Positions 10,062 to 22,100 of a DNA stretch of 64,000 nt are shown piece after piece. The stretch is from Mantamonas sphyraenae (lineage: Eukaryota > CRuMs > Mantamonadidae). A program made the translations under genes and the position numbers. Below the pieces are notes generated by a model. That model did no database searches, was not told the DNA's origin, and worked only from the letters and a program-made list of their open reading frames with translations. The stretch spans positions 186,001-250,000 of the forward strand of contig JAPMXV010000032.1 in the NCBI GenBank assembly GCA_026936335.1, given 5' to 3'. The first letter of the stretch is position 1. Each line of letters begins with the position of its first letter.

Positions 10062-12888
10062 ATGTCCACCGTCGACCTGCTTGCGCTGCAGAACCAGGTC
10101 AAACGCGACCCAGAGGCTTACCGGGATGAGTTTGAGCAACAGTGGCGCCACTACGAGCACCACCTGGCCATCTTCAAGGACAATCCGTCCAGCGATGACT
10201 CGGCCTTTGGTGAGCTGGTCATGTTCATCAGCCAGGTGGGTGATGCCTGCTGCCCTCCCGGCGCCCCTGCCCTTGTCTCTCCTGCACAGGGCCCATGTCG
10301 CCCCTGGGCAGCCACCGTGTCCACGCGCAGGCGGTGGGCGCCCGGGATTCGATTAATCCGCATGTTCCGCTGACCCCTCGCCTCATTGTTCCCACAGGTG
10401 AGCGGCAAGTTCCCAAAGGTCACCAATCACTTTGTGGAGGAACTCATGACGCTGGTGGACGAGTACCACCAGATCATGAACCCCAAGGTGCGCAAGCAGC
10501 TCGTCCAAGCGCTGGTCCTTCTTCGAAATCGCAAGCAGGTGGCCGGCATGACGTAAGTAGTGTGCATTCCACGCACCGATGGCATGCGTACACAAGGGCA
10601 CTAACGCACAATGTGCACACACACGCACACACGCACACGCACACGCACACAATCCGACGATCCCTAGCCTGCTTCCGCTGCTGTTCAAGTTGTTCCGCTG
10701 CAAAGACAAAGGCCTGCGCCAGACGCTGTTCTCGCATCTGGTGTCTGACATCCGCAAGGCAAATACGCCCAACAAGAACGAAAAGCTGAACAAGAAGCTG
10801 CAGAGTTACATGTACACCATGCTGGAGGACGAGAGCAGCATTGCGGCGCGCAAGTCGCTGGACGTCATGATTGCCCTTTACCACAAGAACGTGTGGAATG
10901 ATGCACGCACAGCAAACGTCATCAGCCAGGCGTGCCTGTCCAAGGAGCGCACCATCATGGTCACTGCGCTCAACTTCTTTCTCAACGAGGAGAAAAAGGT
11001 GCAGGAAGAGCAAGACTCTGAGGACGAGCTGGTGGAACAGCAGATTGTGCTGCTGGAGAAGCAGACCCAAAAGGGGGTCCATTCCAAAAAGACCAAGAAC
11101 AGGATGCGACACATGGAACGCGCAGCCAAGAAGCTGAAGCGCAACAGGCTCAAGCTCGAGCGGGAACGCCAGGCAAACCTGAGCGCCATCGAGATGCTGT
11201 ACGACGCACAGGGGTTTGCCGAGAAGCTGTTCAAGCATCTCAAGCAATCGCGAGAGTCGTTTGAGACGCGCATCCAGATCATGGACTGTCTGTCGCGTGT
11301 GATTGTCGTCCACGAGCTGCTGCTGCCCAACTTTTATCCGTTCCTGCAAAAGTATGCCCAACCCCACCAGGAGTTTTGCACAAAGGTGTTGGCCATCCTT
11401 GCGCAATCGTGCCACCCGCTGGTGCCACCCGAGGTTCTGGAGCCCGTGCTTCGTTCGCTAGCAGACCACTTTGTATCGGACAAGAGCTCGCCCGAGGTGA
11501 TGAGTGTCGGCATCAACGCCATCCGTGAGGTGTGTGCACGTTGTCCACTGGCCATGACGGAGGAGCTGCTGCATGATCTGACGGGATACAAAAGCTATCG
11601 GGACAAGAGCGTGGTGATGGCCGCACGCTCGCTCATCGGCCTGTACCGCATTGTGAACCCGTCGCTGCTGCTGAAGAAGGACCGGGGAAAGGAAGCAAGC
11701 ACCAGCGAGGCCAAGCCGCTGGAGTACGGCCAGCACGATGTGGCGTCCAACGTGGAGGGCATCGAGCTGCTGATGCGCTTTGAAGAAGCCAAGGCACGCA
11801 ACGAGTTGGGACAGGAGGAGGTGCAGGAGCTGTTGGAAGCAAGCCACGAGAACAGAGAGCTTGCGCAGAGCGACAGCGAGGATGAGGCGGAGACAATGGA
11901 CGCAAGCACACTGGCGCGTATGGGCAAAGACGACGAGAGCAGTGAAGACCTGGGCATGGACTCAGACGAGGAGGAGGCAGATGGAGAAGGGTGGGTCAGT
12001 GTAGATGACATCGATGAGGAGGGAGAGGGAGAGGGAGAGGATGAGGATGAGGATGAGGATGAGGATGAGGAGGAGGATGAGGACGGCGACGGCTGGGAAA
12101 CGGATGACGATGCAGAGGAGGGAGAGGAGGGAGAAGACGACGGGGAGTGGGTGGACGTGGAGCACAGTGATGACGACAAAGATGAGGAAGATGAAGTGGA
12201 AGAGGTGGAGGAGGTGATGGTGAACGAGGAGGATGAGGAGGAGGAAGAGGAGGAAGATCAAGGAGACATGGACAAAGAGGCACGGAAGGCACTGAAGCGG
12301 GAAAAGAAACGGAAGCTGAAGGAAGCAAAGGAGGCAAGGAGGAAGCAGGCTGTGGAGATGTCGATGGATGCAGAGAGGATCCTGACACAGGCGGACTTTG
12401 ACCTGATCAGGGAGCTGCAACGTCGCAAGGCAGAACTGCAGGAGAAGAGGCGCATGCAGTTGCAGGACTCGGACGACGAACTGGACGAGTTGGTGGACGA
12501 TGTGCTGAGTGGAGGCGGCAGCAGCAAGCTGGCAGAGATGCTTGCGGCAGCCAGCAGCGGGGACAGCGGAAAGCGCAAGCAGATGGAGGTGAGTGCAGAG
12601 GTGGACGTGTCGGACATCGAAGCGTTCCGCAAGCGACGCAAGATGGATCTGGCCGAGCGCATTGCCAGCGTGCAGGAGGGCCGCGAGGGCCGCGAGAAGT
12701 ACGGGTCGCGCAGCTCGAACAAGGGTGGCGGTTCGACCAACGAGGCCAAGCTGAAGAACAAACCATTCATGATGGTGGCCAAGAGCAGACGCGTGCAGAG
12801 CAAAAACATGTTGTCGCTCAAGGCCAAGCGCAACCGCAAGAGCAAACACATCCGCAAGCTCAAGAAGCAAATGGGCAGGAAAGCGTGA
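10062..12888 (+). CDS. SDAD1: SDA1 ribosome-biogenesis protein
   Basis: Needed for 60S subunit maturation and export. Exons 10062..10235, 10398..10552 and 10668..12888 give 849 residues. The N-terminal domain matches the SDA1/SDAD1 start ([15 protein letters not shown]) and continues over both introns into [11 protein letters not shown] and [16 protein letters not shown]-like helices follow to about residue 420. A very acidic stretch (residues about 440 to 570, runs of Asp/Glu) separates these from the basic C terminus, which ends with lysine/arginine-rich nuclear signals. The second intron carries a CA repeat (about 10618..10650). The family is clear from both ends; the acidic insert is typical. 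Confidence 0.93.
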
Positions 12889-12987
12889 TGATGACACACA
12901 CACACACACACAGACAGGGGTGGGGGAGAAGCAACACGAACAAACAGTGCGCCATGTCGCAATCCAAAACTGTGCATTCCATTGGCC

Positions 12988-13667
12988 TTACTCAGCGCGG
13001 GCCGGGTTGGACAGCGGGTTGATGCGCTGCTGCTTCTTGTAATCCTCTTCCTTGGCGGTCCAGGCATCGTTGTTGAGGGTGCCGGGCAGGCTACCGGAGG
13101 CTGTGAACATAGGCAATCAGACGCAGGGGTGCGGAGGGAACGGTGCGTGTCGGGTGTGGTTGGGCGAAGCAAGGAGGTCAGCAAGGGCAGAAACGGGGGC
13201 GAATCTCTCTCTCACGTCTGCGCGGCAAAGTCGACACAGCACAGTACACGCGGGCTCAGCGACTCCATGGGGTGGATGCAGTGTACGATCCAGTCCACGT
13301 ATGCAAGACGTGGGCGCGTACACATGCGTTTGCGTGGGAGAGGCGTGGGAAGGACGGGCGAGAAGTTTCCAGCCCGCGCGCAACGGGGCTTGCGGCGCGC
13401 TCCTGAACGTACTGTATCCCTTGTAGCCATAGTAGATGGCGGTGGTAGCAACAGTGGCGACGACAATACCAGAGACGATGGAACCAGACTGTGAAAGAAT
13501 GCAGGCGGAAGCGGACGGTGTGAGGGAGGGAAAAATGCAACGGCGGAAAACCCAGAGACACGCCGGGGTCCGATGTGGCCAAAGGTCCGGTCTCGCGCAC
13601 GGAGCACTTTGTACAAGACACGCGTGTGGACACGAGAGAGCAAGGATACGAGAATGCGACATACCAT
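12988..13667 (-). CDS. Small single-pass membrane protein, unrecognised
   Basis: Proposed model: exon 13665..13667 (the ATG alone), exon 13413..13488 and exon 12988..13100, giving 63 residues. The middle exon encodes a hydrophobic helix (SGIVVATVATTAIYYGY). The last exon encodes a polar tail rich in charged residues and ending NPLSNPARAE. All splice sites are GT-AG and phases agree (0 and 1). I do not recognise the family. Size and shape suggest an accessory subunit of an organelle membrane complex, but that is only a guess. It lies between convergent SDA1 and derlin, with its stop 99 bases from the SDA1 stop. Confidence 0.55.
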
Positions 13668-13706
13668 TTGTGTTTGCGTGTGTGTTTTCGGTGGCGACGT
13701 TGTCGC

Positions 13707-14908
13707 TCAGTTGAGGCGGTGGCCCTGACCCTGAAAGACATTCCTACGCACAGGGGCAGCGTGTGTCTCGTCTGGAAGCAGGTCAAACATAAACTCTGGA
13801 GTCTTGATGAGGTTGCCCTGGAGGTGACTGAGGTAAAAGTAGGTGTGGCCTGCAAAGATGCCTGTGTCACGTCGAGACCAATGGCCAAATGCCACATCAA
13901 ACACAGTGTCAGCATGTGTGGCACACTCTACAACCGCCTACCGCCACTCTCACAGCCGCAATCAACCTACCCAGGAGCTCGGAGACGGGTTTGCCGCCCA
14001 TCAACATTGTAAAGGCCACGAGGGCCCACGGCAGATAGCTGGCCTGTGAGAACGAAAGAGGACAGGAGCGGAGCGTGTGTGAGCGTACTGAACATGCGAT
14101 GTGTGCACACAGGAGGCGTGGCCACCACGTACCTGGAACTTGAACCCCAGCCAAAAGTTGACCTCTTGCAGCGGTCGCTCGGCGCTAAAAATGTAAATGA
14201 TGGCAAACATGAGAGCGCGGCCGAGGAAAGGCAGCTCCAGAAAGTAGGCGGGGATCTGTGGCAAGGGAGTGTGTGTTTGTGGGTGAGCGACGCCGGCGGA
14301 AGACGGAAAGGGCGTTTGAATGACGTCGGCAGCAGTGCCACAACGACGGGTAGAAGGGTAGCAGCTCCATCCAATCTTACCAGAAGCACGGAGCCACACA
14401 CAGTGAGCACCCAGGCATAGTCAGCTGCGACGGGGAACAGCTCAGTCTCGAGGACCTGGGAGTAGTTGACGCTGCGGGTGTGACGGAAGCCAGCGCGTGT
14501 GAGTCTTTGTGCTTCGCACAGTGTCCCATTTTCACACCTGCACCACGCCACCAGTCACACAATGGTCACACACGTACAACATAATGATCTGCAGCAAGAA
14601 GGGAAAGCCCAGACGGCCGCCAAAGAAAAAGTTGGAGAAGAGTCTCCAAATCTGGACGCAAACACAGGAACGACACTCGGGAGTGTGAGCACACAATGGA
14701 CTAGGGACAACAAGGTGACAGGCAGGGGGAGAACAGCACGGCGTTTGCGTACCTGGAACTTGTTCCAGACCAGGTCAAAGTCGAGCATGATCAGGCGGAA
14801 GTTCAACCAGAAGTTGTAGTTGGCTGCAACCGTCACAATCATCATGCCCAGGAACATAAACTTGGTCACACGACCCATGGAGGCGAACCATTCGTCGAGA
14901 TTGGCCAT
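13707..14908 (-). CDS. DERL: Derlin (rhomboid-like ERAD protein)
   Basis: ER membrane pseudoprotease of the retrotranslocation machinery. Six exons (14753..14908, 14578..14651, 14381..14471, 14133..14255, 13971..14043, 13707..13861) give 223 residues, the usual derlin length. Characteristic pieces: WNKFQVWRLFSNFFFGG (the WR motif of the first loop), YSVNY-type second helix, FWLGFKFQ followed by SYLPWALVAF, and LLGIFAGHTYFYL matching the GHLYFF of animal derlins. The C terminus FQGQGHRL fits the SHP box through which derlins bind p97/VCP. No rhomboid catalytic GxSG is visible, as expected. Only 46 bases separate its ATG from that of the divergent MYND gene. Confidence 0.93.
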
Positions 14909-14954
14909 GGTGGGAGGATGAGATTGTGTTGGCGCCGGGCGAGGCATCGCGAAG

Positions 14955-16116
14955 ATGAGCACCGGCCTGCGCAATCGCAAGGGGCCACGTCACGGCAACG
15001 CCGACAACGAAGCGGCGCCGCTGGTGGTGGAGGATAATGAAGTGGAGTTGACGGACAAGGTGTCCCAGGATTCAGACAGCCAGGGAGAGGAAATGGAGCT
15101 GCCGACGTGTCCCGATTGCGGCAAGAGCGACTCGGTGACCCAAATGCCCTGCTGTGGAACGGTGCGCTGTCTCTACTGCATCTTCAGCCTGGGAACGGCG
15201 GACAAGAGCCAGTTGGAGTGGAGGGTGCCCAGCCTCTCTGTGCAGAAGGACTTTGTGGACCTGACACTGAGCGGAGAGTACGACGAGGCAGCCGAAAGTG
15301 AATTTGAACCGGAGCTCGAGGGCCCATTCACCTGCGCGACGTGCGACAAGCCCCTGCACAAGCAGATTGTAGAGGGTGCCTGGTGCAACATGCACCTGGA
15401 GATAGCCTCTCTGTACAAGCTGCACGGCTTGCTACGCCTTTGCGACGAGCACGCGTTTGACCTGACCCCGTACAACAACCGCCACTGGTTCGACGACGTC
15501 ATCGCCTCCATCGAAGCATCGTCACGCGGCCAGCTGATTGACAACATCTACACGCATGCACGTTGCACGCTTGGTGTCCTGCGTCGTGTCCCCGTGCCCA
15601 TGCTCCACGCCATGGCCAACGAACTCCATGCGACTGCCATGCTCGCCCACCTGGGTCAACTGCCGTCTACGCACGATCAACAGCAGCAGCAGCCCTCTTC
15701 TTCCTCATCTTCATCGTCCTCGCGCAAGCAATCGTCAAAGCGTGGAAGCAAAGCGGAGAAGGACACTGAGGATGCAGAGGGCAAAGAGGGCAAGGATGAC
15801 GCCGATGGTGGGGCCAAATATGTGCTGGCTCGTGCCAACCTTTGCTTGAGTGAGATCATGTACATGTCTGTCGAGGGCCAGCGTAGCGGAGAGGTGCTCC
15901 CACCCGAGATGCAGGAGCAGCTGCTCCTTGACATGAGCTTCCTCACCTACACCAAGGGAGAGGCTGTGTTCCACGCCAAGAACATCCTTACGCTGCTCAA
16001 CACCTCTGTGCTGGCCGATGAGGACTGCAACATGATGCGCATCCGACACCTCTTGCGCTACTGCCGAACCCAGGCTCGCCGCAATCTGCTCACGCTGCTC
16101 AGTGAAGCACAAGCGA

Positions 16117-16148
<32 letters not shown>

Positions 16149-16949
16149 GAACAGGAGAGCAACGAGGACACCGAGACGACGGGCAAAAAGGCAAAGGCGC
16201 CTGCTGCCGACAAGCTGGTCATTTTTTGGTACACGTACCACCGACGCACAGTGAAACGACTGCGGGAATTGTTTCCAGGGGCACTCACCCGAAAGGACGA
16301 TGTGCTGTGCCTGTGGGCCGGCGCACGGTTCTTTCAGAGCCGTCGCATGCACGAGGCATCCATCAACAACTGGTCCGTGCTACTGGATCAGTGTCTGGAC
16401 GATACGGTGGTGGAGGACGGATGGACTGCACTCAAGTTGCTGGCCATGCGAGAGGCTGTGGCTGGCATCTCGGTTCAGTTGCAGAGTGCCTTGCGTGTGC
16501 CCTTGCTCGTCAAACAGCACCTGTTTGATAACATCCAGAAGCATGCGGATCAATACGGTGCTATCGTCGATCTGGAGGCCCTGAGAGGCCACCACACCCT
16601 GTGTGGCAACTGCGGCGAACAGCTGCCGCTCGCCAAGGACGCCCTTGAGCCCAATCTGCAGGACGACGTCCTGTTTGTGAAAACCACCCACGTGTGCTTC
16701 CAGTGCGCCGCTGTGTCCTACTGCTCGGCCAAGTGCATGGACGAGCACTACGAGGACATCCACAAGGACGTCTGCGTCATGTACACAGTCGACGAGCACG
16801 AACCGCCTTCCACAGAGACCATTTCGCCCGACGATACCGATGACGCCTCTGCCTCGCGCACAAGCTCCATGTCCTGGGTCCAGTATGCCGTCTACATTTT
16901 CCTCTCCTTCCTGCTGTGGTCAAACGTGCTGTCGTCCTTCTTCTCTTGA
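14955..16949 (+). CDS. Tail-anchored MYND zinc-finger protein
   Basis: Single exon of 664 residues. Three cysteine-rich zones are visible. Residues about 51 to 80 (CPDC, CCGTVRCLYC) look RING-like. Residues about 118 to 160 (CATC, WCNMH, LCDEH) look like a treble-clef or B-box finger. Residues about 550 to 610 form a MYND-type finger (CGNCGEQ, CFQCAAVSYCSAKCMDEHYEDIHKDVC in pattern C-x2-C, C-x2-C, H-x3-C). The last 22 residues are a hydrophobic helix followed by almost nothing, so the protein should be tail-anchored. The middle is helical with Ser and Gln runs. Function is unknown; the RING-like part and sharing of a promoter with derlin hint at ER-associated ubiquitin work. Confidence 0.8.
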
Positions 16950-17066
16950 GCACCACGAATGAAGGATGCATCCCCACACCCAAACTCGTGGAGGGGCGAC
17001 GTGCGCATACACATTTGTTGTGTTGAGTGTGGTTGCATCCGCGCTGCTGCTCCCAACTTGTCCTGC

Positions 17067-18620
17067 ATGCCTGTCACCCGCCGCCGAGCCAGCCGCTGGC
17101 GTCCGCGTCAGAACTCCCACTCCGACACGTCGTCCTCCAACGACGACACTGCGTCTGTGGTCAGCCTACCTGCAAAGCTGGACACCAAGGCCCGTGCCAA
17201 ACGTCGCAACTCCCTCGACTCCCAGTTCAGCTCGTCGTCCCAGCTGACTACGCATTCCATGCACCACACCTCCACCAAGCCGCCGTCCAGTCCCACCGAG
17301 TACCTCCGCGACGCAGGCAAGCGTATGATCGGCGTAGCCAAGATTGCACTGCAAGACGTCAAGGATGGCGTCGAATTCCAGGTGCGTTCCCGCTTCCGGG
17401 TGCCCGAACGCCTTGTCGTTGGCGCCCCCGCAACGTTTCCACCGAACGATTTTCCCAACACACGAGTCCACCGTCCCGCACCCGTGTTTTGCCCATTGCT
17501 TTTGCCATGAGGACAGTCCAGCGATGTGCCACTGACACTGTACACATCGTGTGTGCGCTTCGTGTTGCACCCCATGCCTCGTGGCCGCCCTGCAGCGCCA
17601 GGCGTTCAACGAGACGACGGCCGAGTTCCGGCACGAGTTTGACCTCGCCAAGCAGAAGCTCAAAAAGGCGATTATGCGCGGCATCCACACCCTCGAACAT
17701 GCGCCAGAGTGGACCCGAGACGAGTTTATTATGCATGGCTACCGCACAGGCTACGATACCATCTACTCGAGCGTCATGTCCATGTTTGAGTGGCACAACG
17801 AAACGCTCAATGTGTGGACCCACTTTCTCGGCTTCCTCTTTTTCCTCTACCAGATGATCCACACCGCAAGCCATGCCCACATCACAGGCACCTCCTGGGA
17901 AGACAAATGGGTCTTCTTTGTCTTTCTCACCACCGCCCAGCTGTGCCTTCTCGCGTCAACTATTTACCACCTCCTCGGCTGCCACTCGGAAGACACCTAC
18001 TGCTCCATGGGCAAGCTCGACTACATGGGCATCGCCTGGCTCATTTTCGGTTCCTTTTTCATCTGCATCTACTACGGATTCTATTGCCATCCCTCCCATC
18101 TCGTAAGTGTGTGCTACCTCACTGAATCGGTTTGGCCACCCGTGGTTGCTCACCCTCCCATCCCCCCCCATTCCATTTCCCACAGCGCCTGTATTTGATC
18201 ATGTTTTCCATCGTCTCCATTGGCGGAGGCCTCATCAACACACTCGAACAGTTTCAGGGCAACGAATACCGCCTTTTCCGCACCTTGTGCTTCCTGGCTA
18301 CAGGTGCCATCGGCATGCTGCCCATCAGTCATATCCTCATCACCGAGATTGACATCCAGGATCCGGCTGTGTGGGAGTTTGGAAAGCATTTCCTCTACAT
18401 GATCCTCCTCTACCTTTCGGGCGTGGTCGTGTACCTCAGCCGCGTGCCCGAGCGCCTCTATCCAGGCTTTTTTGACAACTGGTGCCAGAGCCACACTCTG
18501 TGGCATCTCTTTGTCTTTGCTGCTGCCTCGGAGCACTACACGGGCTCCATCAAGTTTTTCGAGTGGCGAATCAGCGATCACGGCCTGTGCGGCGCCGCCG
18601 CTGCCTTGGCTTCCTCGTGA
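17067..18620 (+). CDS. PAQR/adiponectin-receptor family protein
   Basis: Seven-helix membrane protein of the AdipoR/hemolysin III superfamily, whose better-known members hydrolyse ceramide. Exons 17067..17381, 17596..18102 and 18186..18620 give 418 residues. The first exon encodes a Ser/Arg-rich cytosolic tail; the remainder has the family pattern. Zinc-site residues are visible: STIYH (S-x3-H) in helix 2 and HTLWH (H-x3-H) near the end, with the conserved KLDYMGI aspartate between them. EWHNETLNVWTH, the pre-helix-1 signature, is present. An in-frame ATG at 16959 would add 36 residues; 17067 is preferred. The gene follows the MYND gene on the same strand. Confidence 0.92.
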
Positions 18621-18815
18621 GCATGTATTCCCACCCCCATCCCGCCTTTGCAAACATCGCACAGAGTTCGTTGTGAAACCAGAATGGAATGAATCCAACA
18701 GCTGTGAAACCATTGCCGGAGAGTACGGGTTGTTTGTTCGGCGACGGGGGACAACACAGAACGCACGAGCACGGAAGAGCACACGCAGGCATGAACAAAA
18801 GCATGGGTGGTGGGG

Positions 18816-18845
18816 GTGGCAAGGAGCGCATTGGCCCTGGCATCA
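18816..18845 (+). repeat. 30-base dispersed element, copy 1
   Basis: The element reads GTGGCAAGGAGC, five variable bases, then GGCCCTGGCATCA. A second copy in the same orientation lies 295 bases downstream. The 25 constant bases match exactly. Confidence 0.6.
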
Positions 18846-19110
18846 CCCTGTGGTTTGCATTGTGCAATGAACGGGATTTTCGATGCTCAGCTTGACGAGT
18901 CCATGGTTGCGGGTGGCAACTAGCCACACACACACGGGTGCCCAGTAACAACCCAACGCCTTCGCCTGACACTAGGGAAGCATGTTGTCACATTGCCACT
19001 TCATCTATGGGTTTCTAATGGGCGAGGGAGCTGATGTCCGGTGACAAGACTCCGTGCAACTTCAAGTGAACGAGTGAACGAAAGCACAGCACAGCACAGC
19101 ACAGCTGAGA

Positions 19111-19140
19111 GTGGCAAGGAGCCACGTGGCCCTGGCATCA
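19111..19140 (+). repeat. 30-base dispersed element, copy 2
   Basis: Second copy of the GTGGCAAGGAGC-N5-GGCCCTGGCATCA element. It lies 39 bases from the stop codon of the giant minus-strand gene, so it may be in that gene's 3' UTR in antisense orientation. Confidence 0.6.
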
Positions 19141-19178
19141 TCTCGGCTGTTCTGTATTCTTCACCTCACTGCTCAAAC

Positions 19179-22100
19179 TCACGCGATCGGACAGCAGTAC
19201 TGATGCGTCACGTTGTTCAGATCGCCCCAGCCGCTTCCGTGCTTGTGGAACGCTTGCATCGCATAGCCGTTGGGGCAGCTGTGCCATCCACGACGGCCCC
19301 AGTGTGTGCGATATGTTCGACAGTGGTGATGGGACAGCACTTGTGTGCAGCGCACAGCGTGGATGCAACTCAAACGGTTGCAGCGTACACGGTGGAATCC
19401 TGAAATGGCCCATCCGCGCGGACAGCCCTGCCACCCGCCTTTCCACATCTGGTGCCGGATGTTGATCCAATTCTCTCTTGGTGATGTCCTGTTGCTCCTG
19501 CAGCACTTGGCTGCATGCATGCAGTTCAACCCCTTGCAGCTGTGGGTGTACACCTTCTGAACACTGTACCCCCGAGGACACTGCGAAGATCCTGCACGTG
19601 CCATGCTGTGCCTCCAGCTCACTGTTTTGCACTTTGCCATTTGCGCCAGCATTGCTGCTCGTCGTTGTGCGAGGGCCCGGGCAACGGCGGCCATCCTGGC
19701 TCTGTGCGCGGCATGCTTTGCATCAGCGCGACTCTGCCTAGCCTGTCTACCCTTTTGGATTTGTGCCCGACGTGCGTTGTGCTCTTCTTGACGTTTGCGG
19801 GCCTCTTCTCGACGTTTGCGGTCATCTTCGCGTTTGCGCCGTTGTCTATCCTCGTGGGCCTTCCTTCGAGCAGCGGCGTTGCGGCGCTTCTCATCTTCCC
19901 TGGCCTTCCGTTCCTCCTCCTCTTTGCGTCGCTTCTCGTCCCTCTTGCGCCGTTCCTCTTCCTCTTTTGCGCGCTGCCTGGCAAGGCGCTTCTGCTCCGC
20001 GAGGTTGCGGTCACGCTCGTCGCGTTCAAGCTCCTTCTGAAACTTGAGTGCTTCCTTCTGCTTCTTTAGCCTTTCAAGTCGTCGAAGCTCTGCCAAATCT
20101 TGGAAATAGTGCCCCCGTGCCAATCTCGCTTTGCGTTTTCTTTCCGCAGCACGCTTTTCCTCCGCGAAATCCTTGGCTTCTTGCGCGTTTGCGTACTCAC
20201 AGCACGAGTAGTGGTCGATGCTACGCAGGTCCCCGATTCCAGCCCCCGTCTTGTGGAGACCTTGAATGGCCAGGCCTGGAGGGCATCTCCACGTGCCATG
20301 CACGCCCCACAGGGCACGCACGTTGATGCATCGCGTCTTGGACAGTCCTGCAGTGCACTTGACGTTCGTAATGCATGTCAGATGGTTGCACCCGCTTCGC
20401 TCCAAACCCGAAATGCCGTGACCACTGGGGCACTTGACCCAGCCGCCAGCGTGCAGAGCGTGATTCCACTGGAACCACTTGCTCGGCGGCAACTCCATCG
20501 CGTAGTTGGATTTTCCGCACCTAGCATCCTTGATGCAATTGAGCCCAGTGCATCCATACGTGGTCACACCACTAGCAATCGTCGACGTCGGGCACTCGGC
20601 CTTGCCAGCCTTGCTCATCTGGTGGTGCCAGTGGACGGTACTTGCCACTACCAGTGCCTTTGGATCTTCAGGCTTGTCTGTGTACTTGCAGCACTTGTAG
20701 TGGTCCACCATGCCCAGGTTGCCCGTGGACACGGGTCCTGCACGGTGGAAGGCTTGCAGACCCCATCCCACCGGACACCCGTGTTCGCCCTTCTTCTTCA
20801 GGTCCACACGCACAAGCTTGCACTCGTTCGACAGGCCGTACGTGCACCGTGCCTTCTGAATGCAATCCAACGTATGGCAATGGTAGCGCTGGAACCCAGA
20901 CACGCCGTAGCCCTTGGGACAGGTTGCCCATCCACCAGCACGCAGGTACTCCCACCACCACAACCACACCTGCTTCGGGTTCTGTTGCTTGCGGTTCTTC
21001 TCACACACAGCTCCCTTGATCGCCCGCAGGTTCGTGCCACCAGACGTTGTCAGAGACTTGACAATGTACCCGCTCTTGCACTTGGCTTGCGTACTGATCG
21101 TCTTGCCCATCGTGTTGCCCCAATCTGCCCTGCTTGTCGCAAATTTCGCCTCGGCTGCGAAATCCTTGGCTTCTTGCGCGTTTGCGTACTCACAGCACGA
21201 GTAGTGGTCGATGCTACGCAGGTCCCCGGTTCCAGCCCCCGTCTTGTGGAGACCTTGAATGGCCAGGCCTGGAGGGCATCTCCACGTGCCATGCACGCCC
21301 CACAGGGCACGCACGTTGATGCATCGCGTCTTGGACAGTCCTGCAGTGCACTTGACGTTCGTAATGCATGTCAGATGGTTGCACCCGCTTCGCTCCAAAC
21401 CCGAAATGCCGTGACCACTGGGGCACTTGACCCAGCCGCCAGCGTGCAGAGCGTGATTCCACTGGAACCACTTGCTCGGCGGCAACTCCATCGCGTAGTT
21501 GGATTTTCCGCACCTAGCATCCTTGATGCAATTGAGCCCAGTGCATCCATACGTGGTCACACCACTAGCAATCGTCGACGTCGGGCACTCGGCCTTGCCA
21601 GCCTTGCTCATCTGGTGGTGCCAGTGGACGGTACTTGCCACTACCAGTGCCTTTGGATCTTCAGGCTTGTCTGTGTACTTGCAGCACTTGTAGTGGTCCA
21701 CCATGCCCAGGTTGCCCGTGGACACGGGTCCTGCACGGTGGATGGCTTGCAGACCCCATCCCACCGGACACCCGTGTTCGCCCTTCTTCTTCAGGTCCAC
21801 ACGCACAAGCTTGCACTCGTTCGACAGGCCGTACGTGCACCGTGCCTTCTGAATGCAATCCAACGTATGGCAATGGTAGCGCTGGAACCCAGACACGCCG
21901 TAGCCCTTGGGACAGGTTGCCCATCCACCAGCACGCAGGTACTCCCACCACCACAACCACACCTGCTTCGGGGTCTGCTGCTTGCGGTTCTTCTCACACA
22001 CAGCTCCCTTGATATCCCGCAGGTTCGTGCCACCAGACGTCGTCAGAGACTGGACAATGTACCCGCTCTTGCACTTGGCTTGCGTACTGATCGTCTTGCC

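Larger units (their letters stand above)
18621..19178. other. Intergenic region between convergent genes
   Basis: 558 bases between the PAQR stop and the giant-protein stop, the longest gene-free stretch here. No believable coding frame and no tRNA-like cloverleaf was seen. It holds a five-unit CACAG repeat (about 19084..19104) and two copies of a 30-base element described separately. It should contain both 3' UTRs. Confidence 0.7.

Noticed and set aside
9873-10163. In-frame upstream extension of the formate-THF ligase that could be a targeting peptide
   Set aside because: It would run into the first exon of SDA1, is not basic or amphipathic, and contains no typical cleavage pattern; treated as 5' leader.
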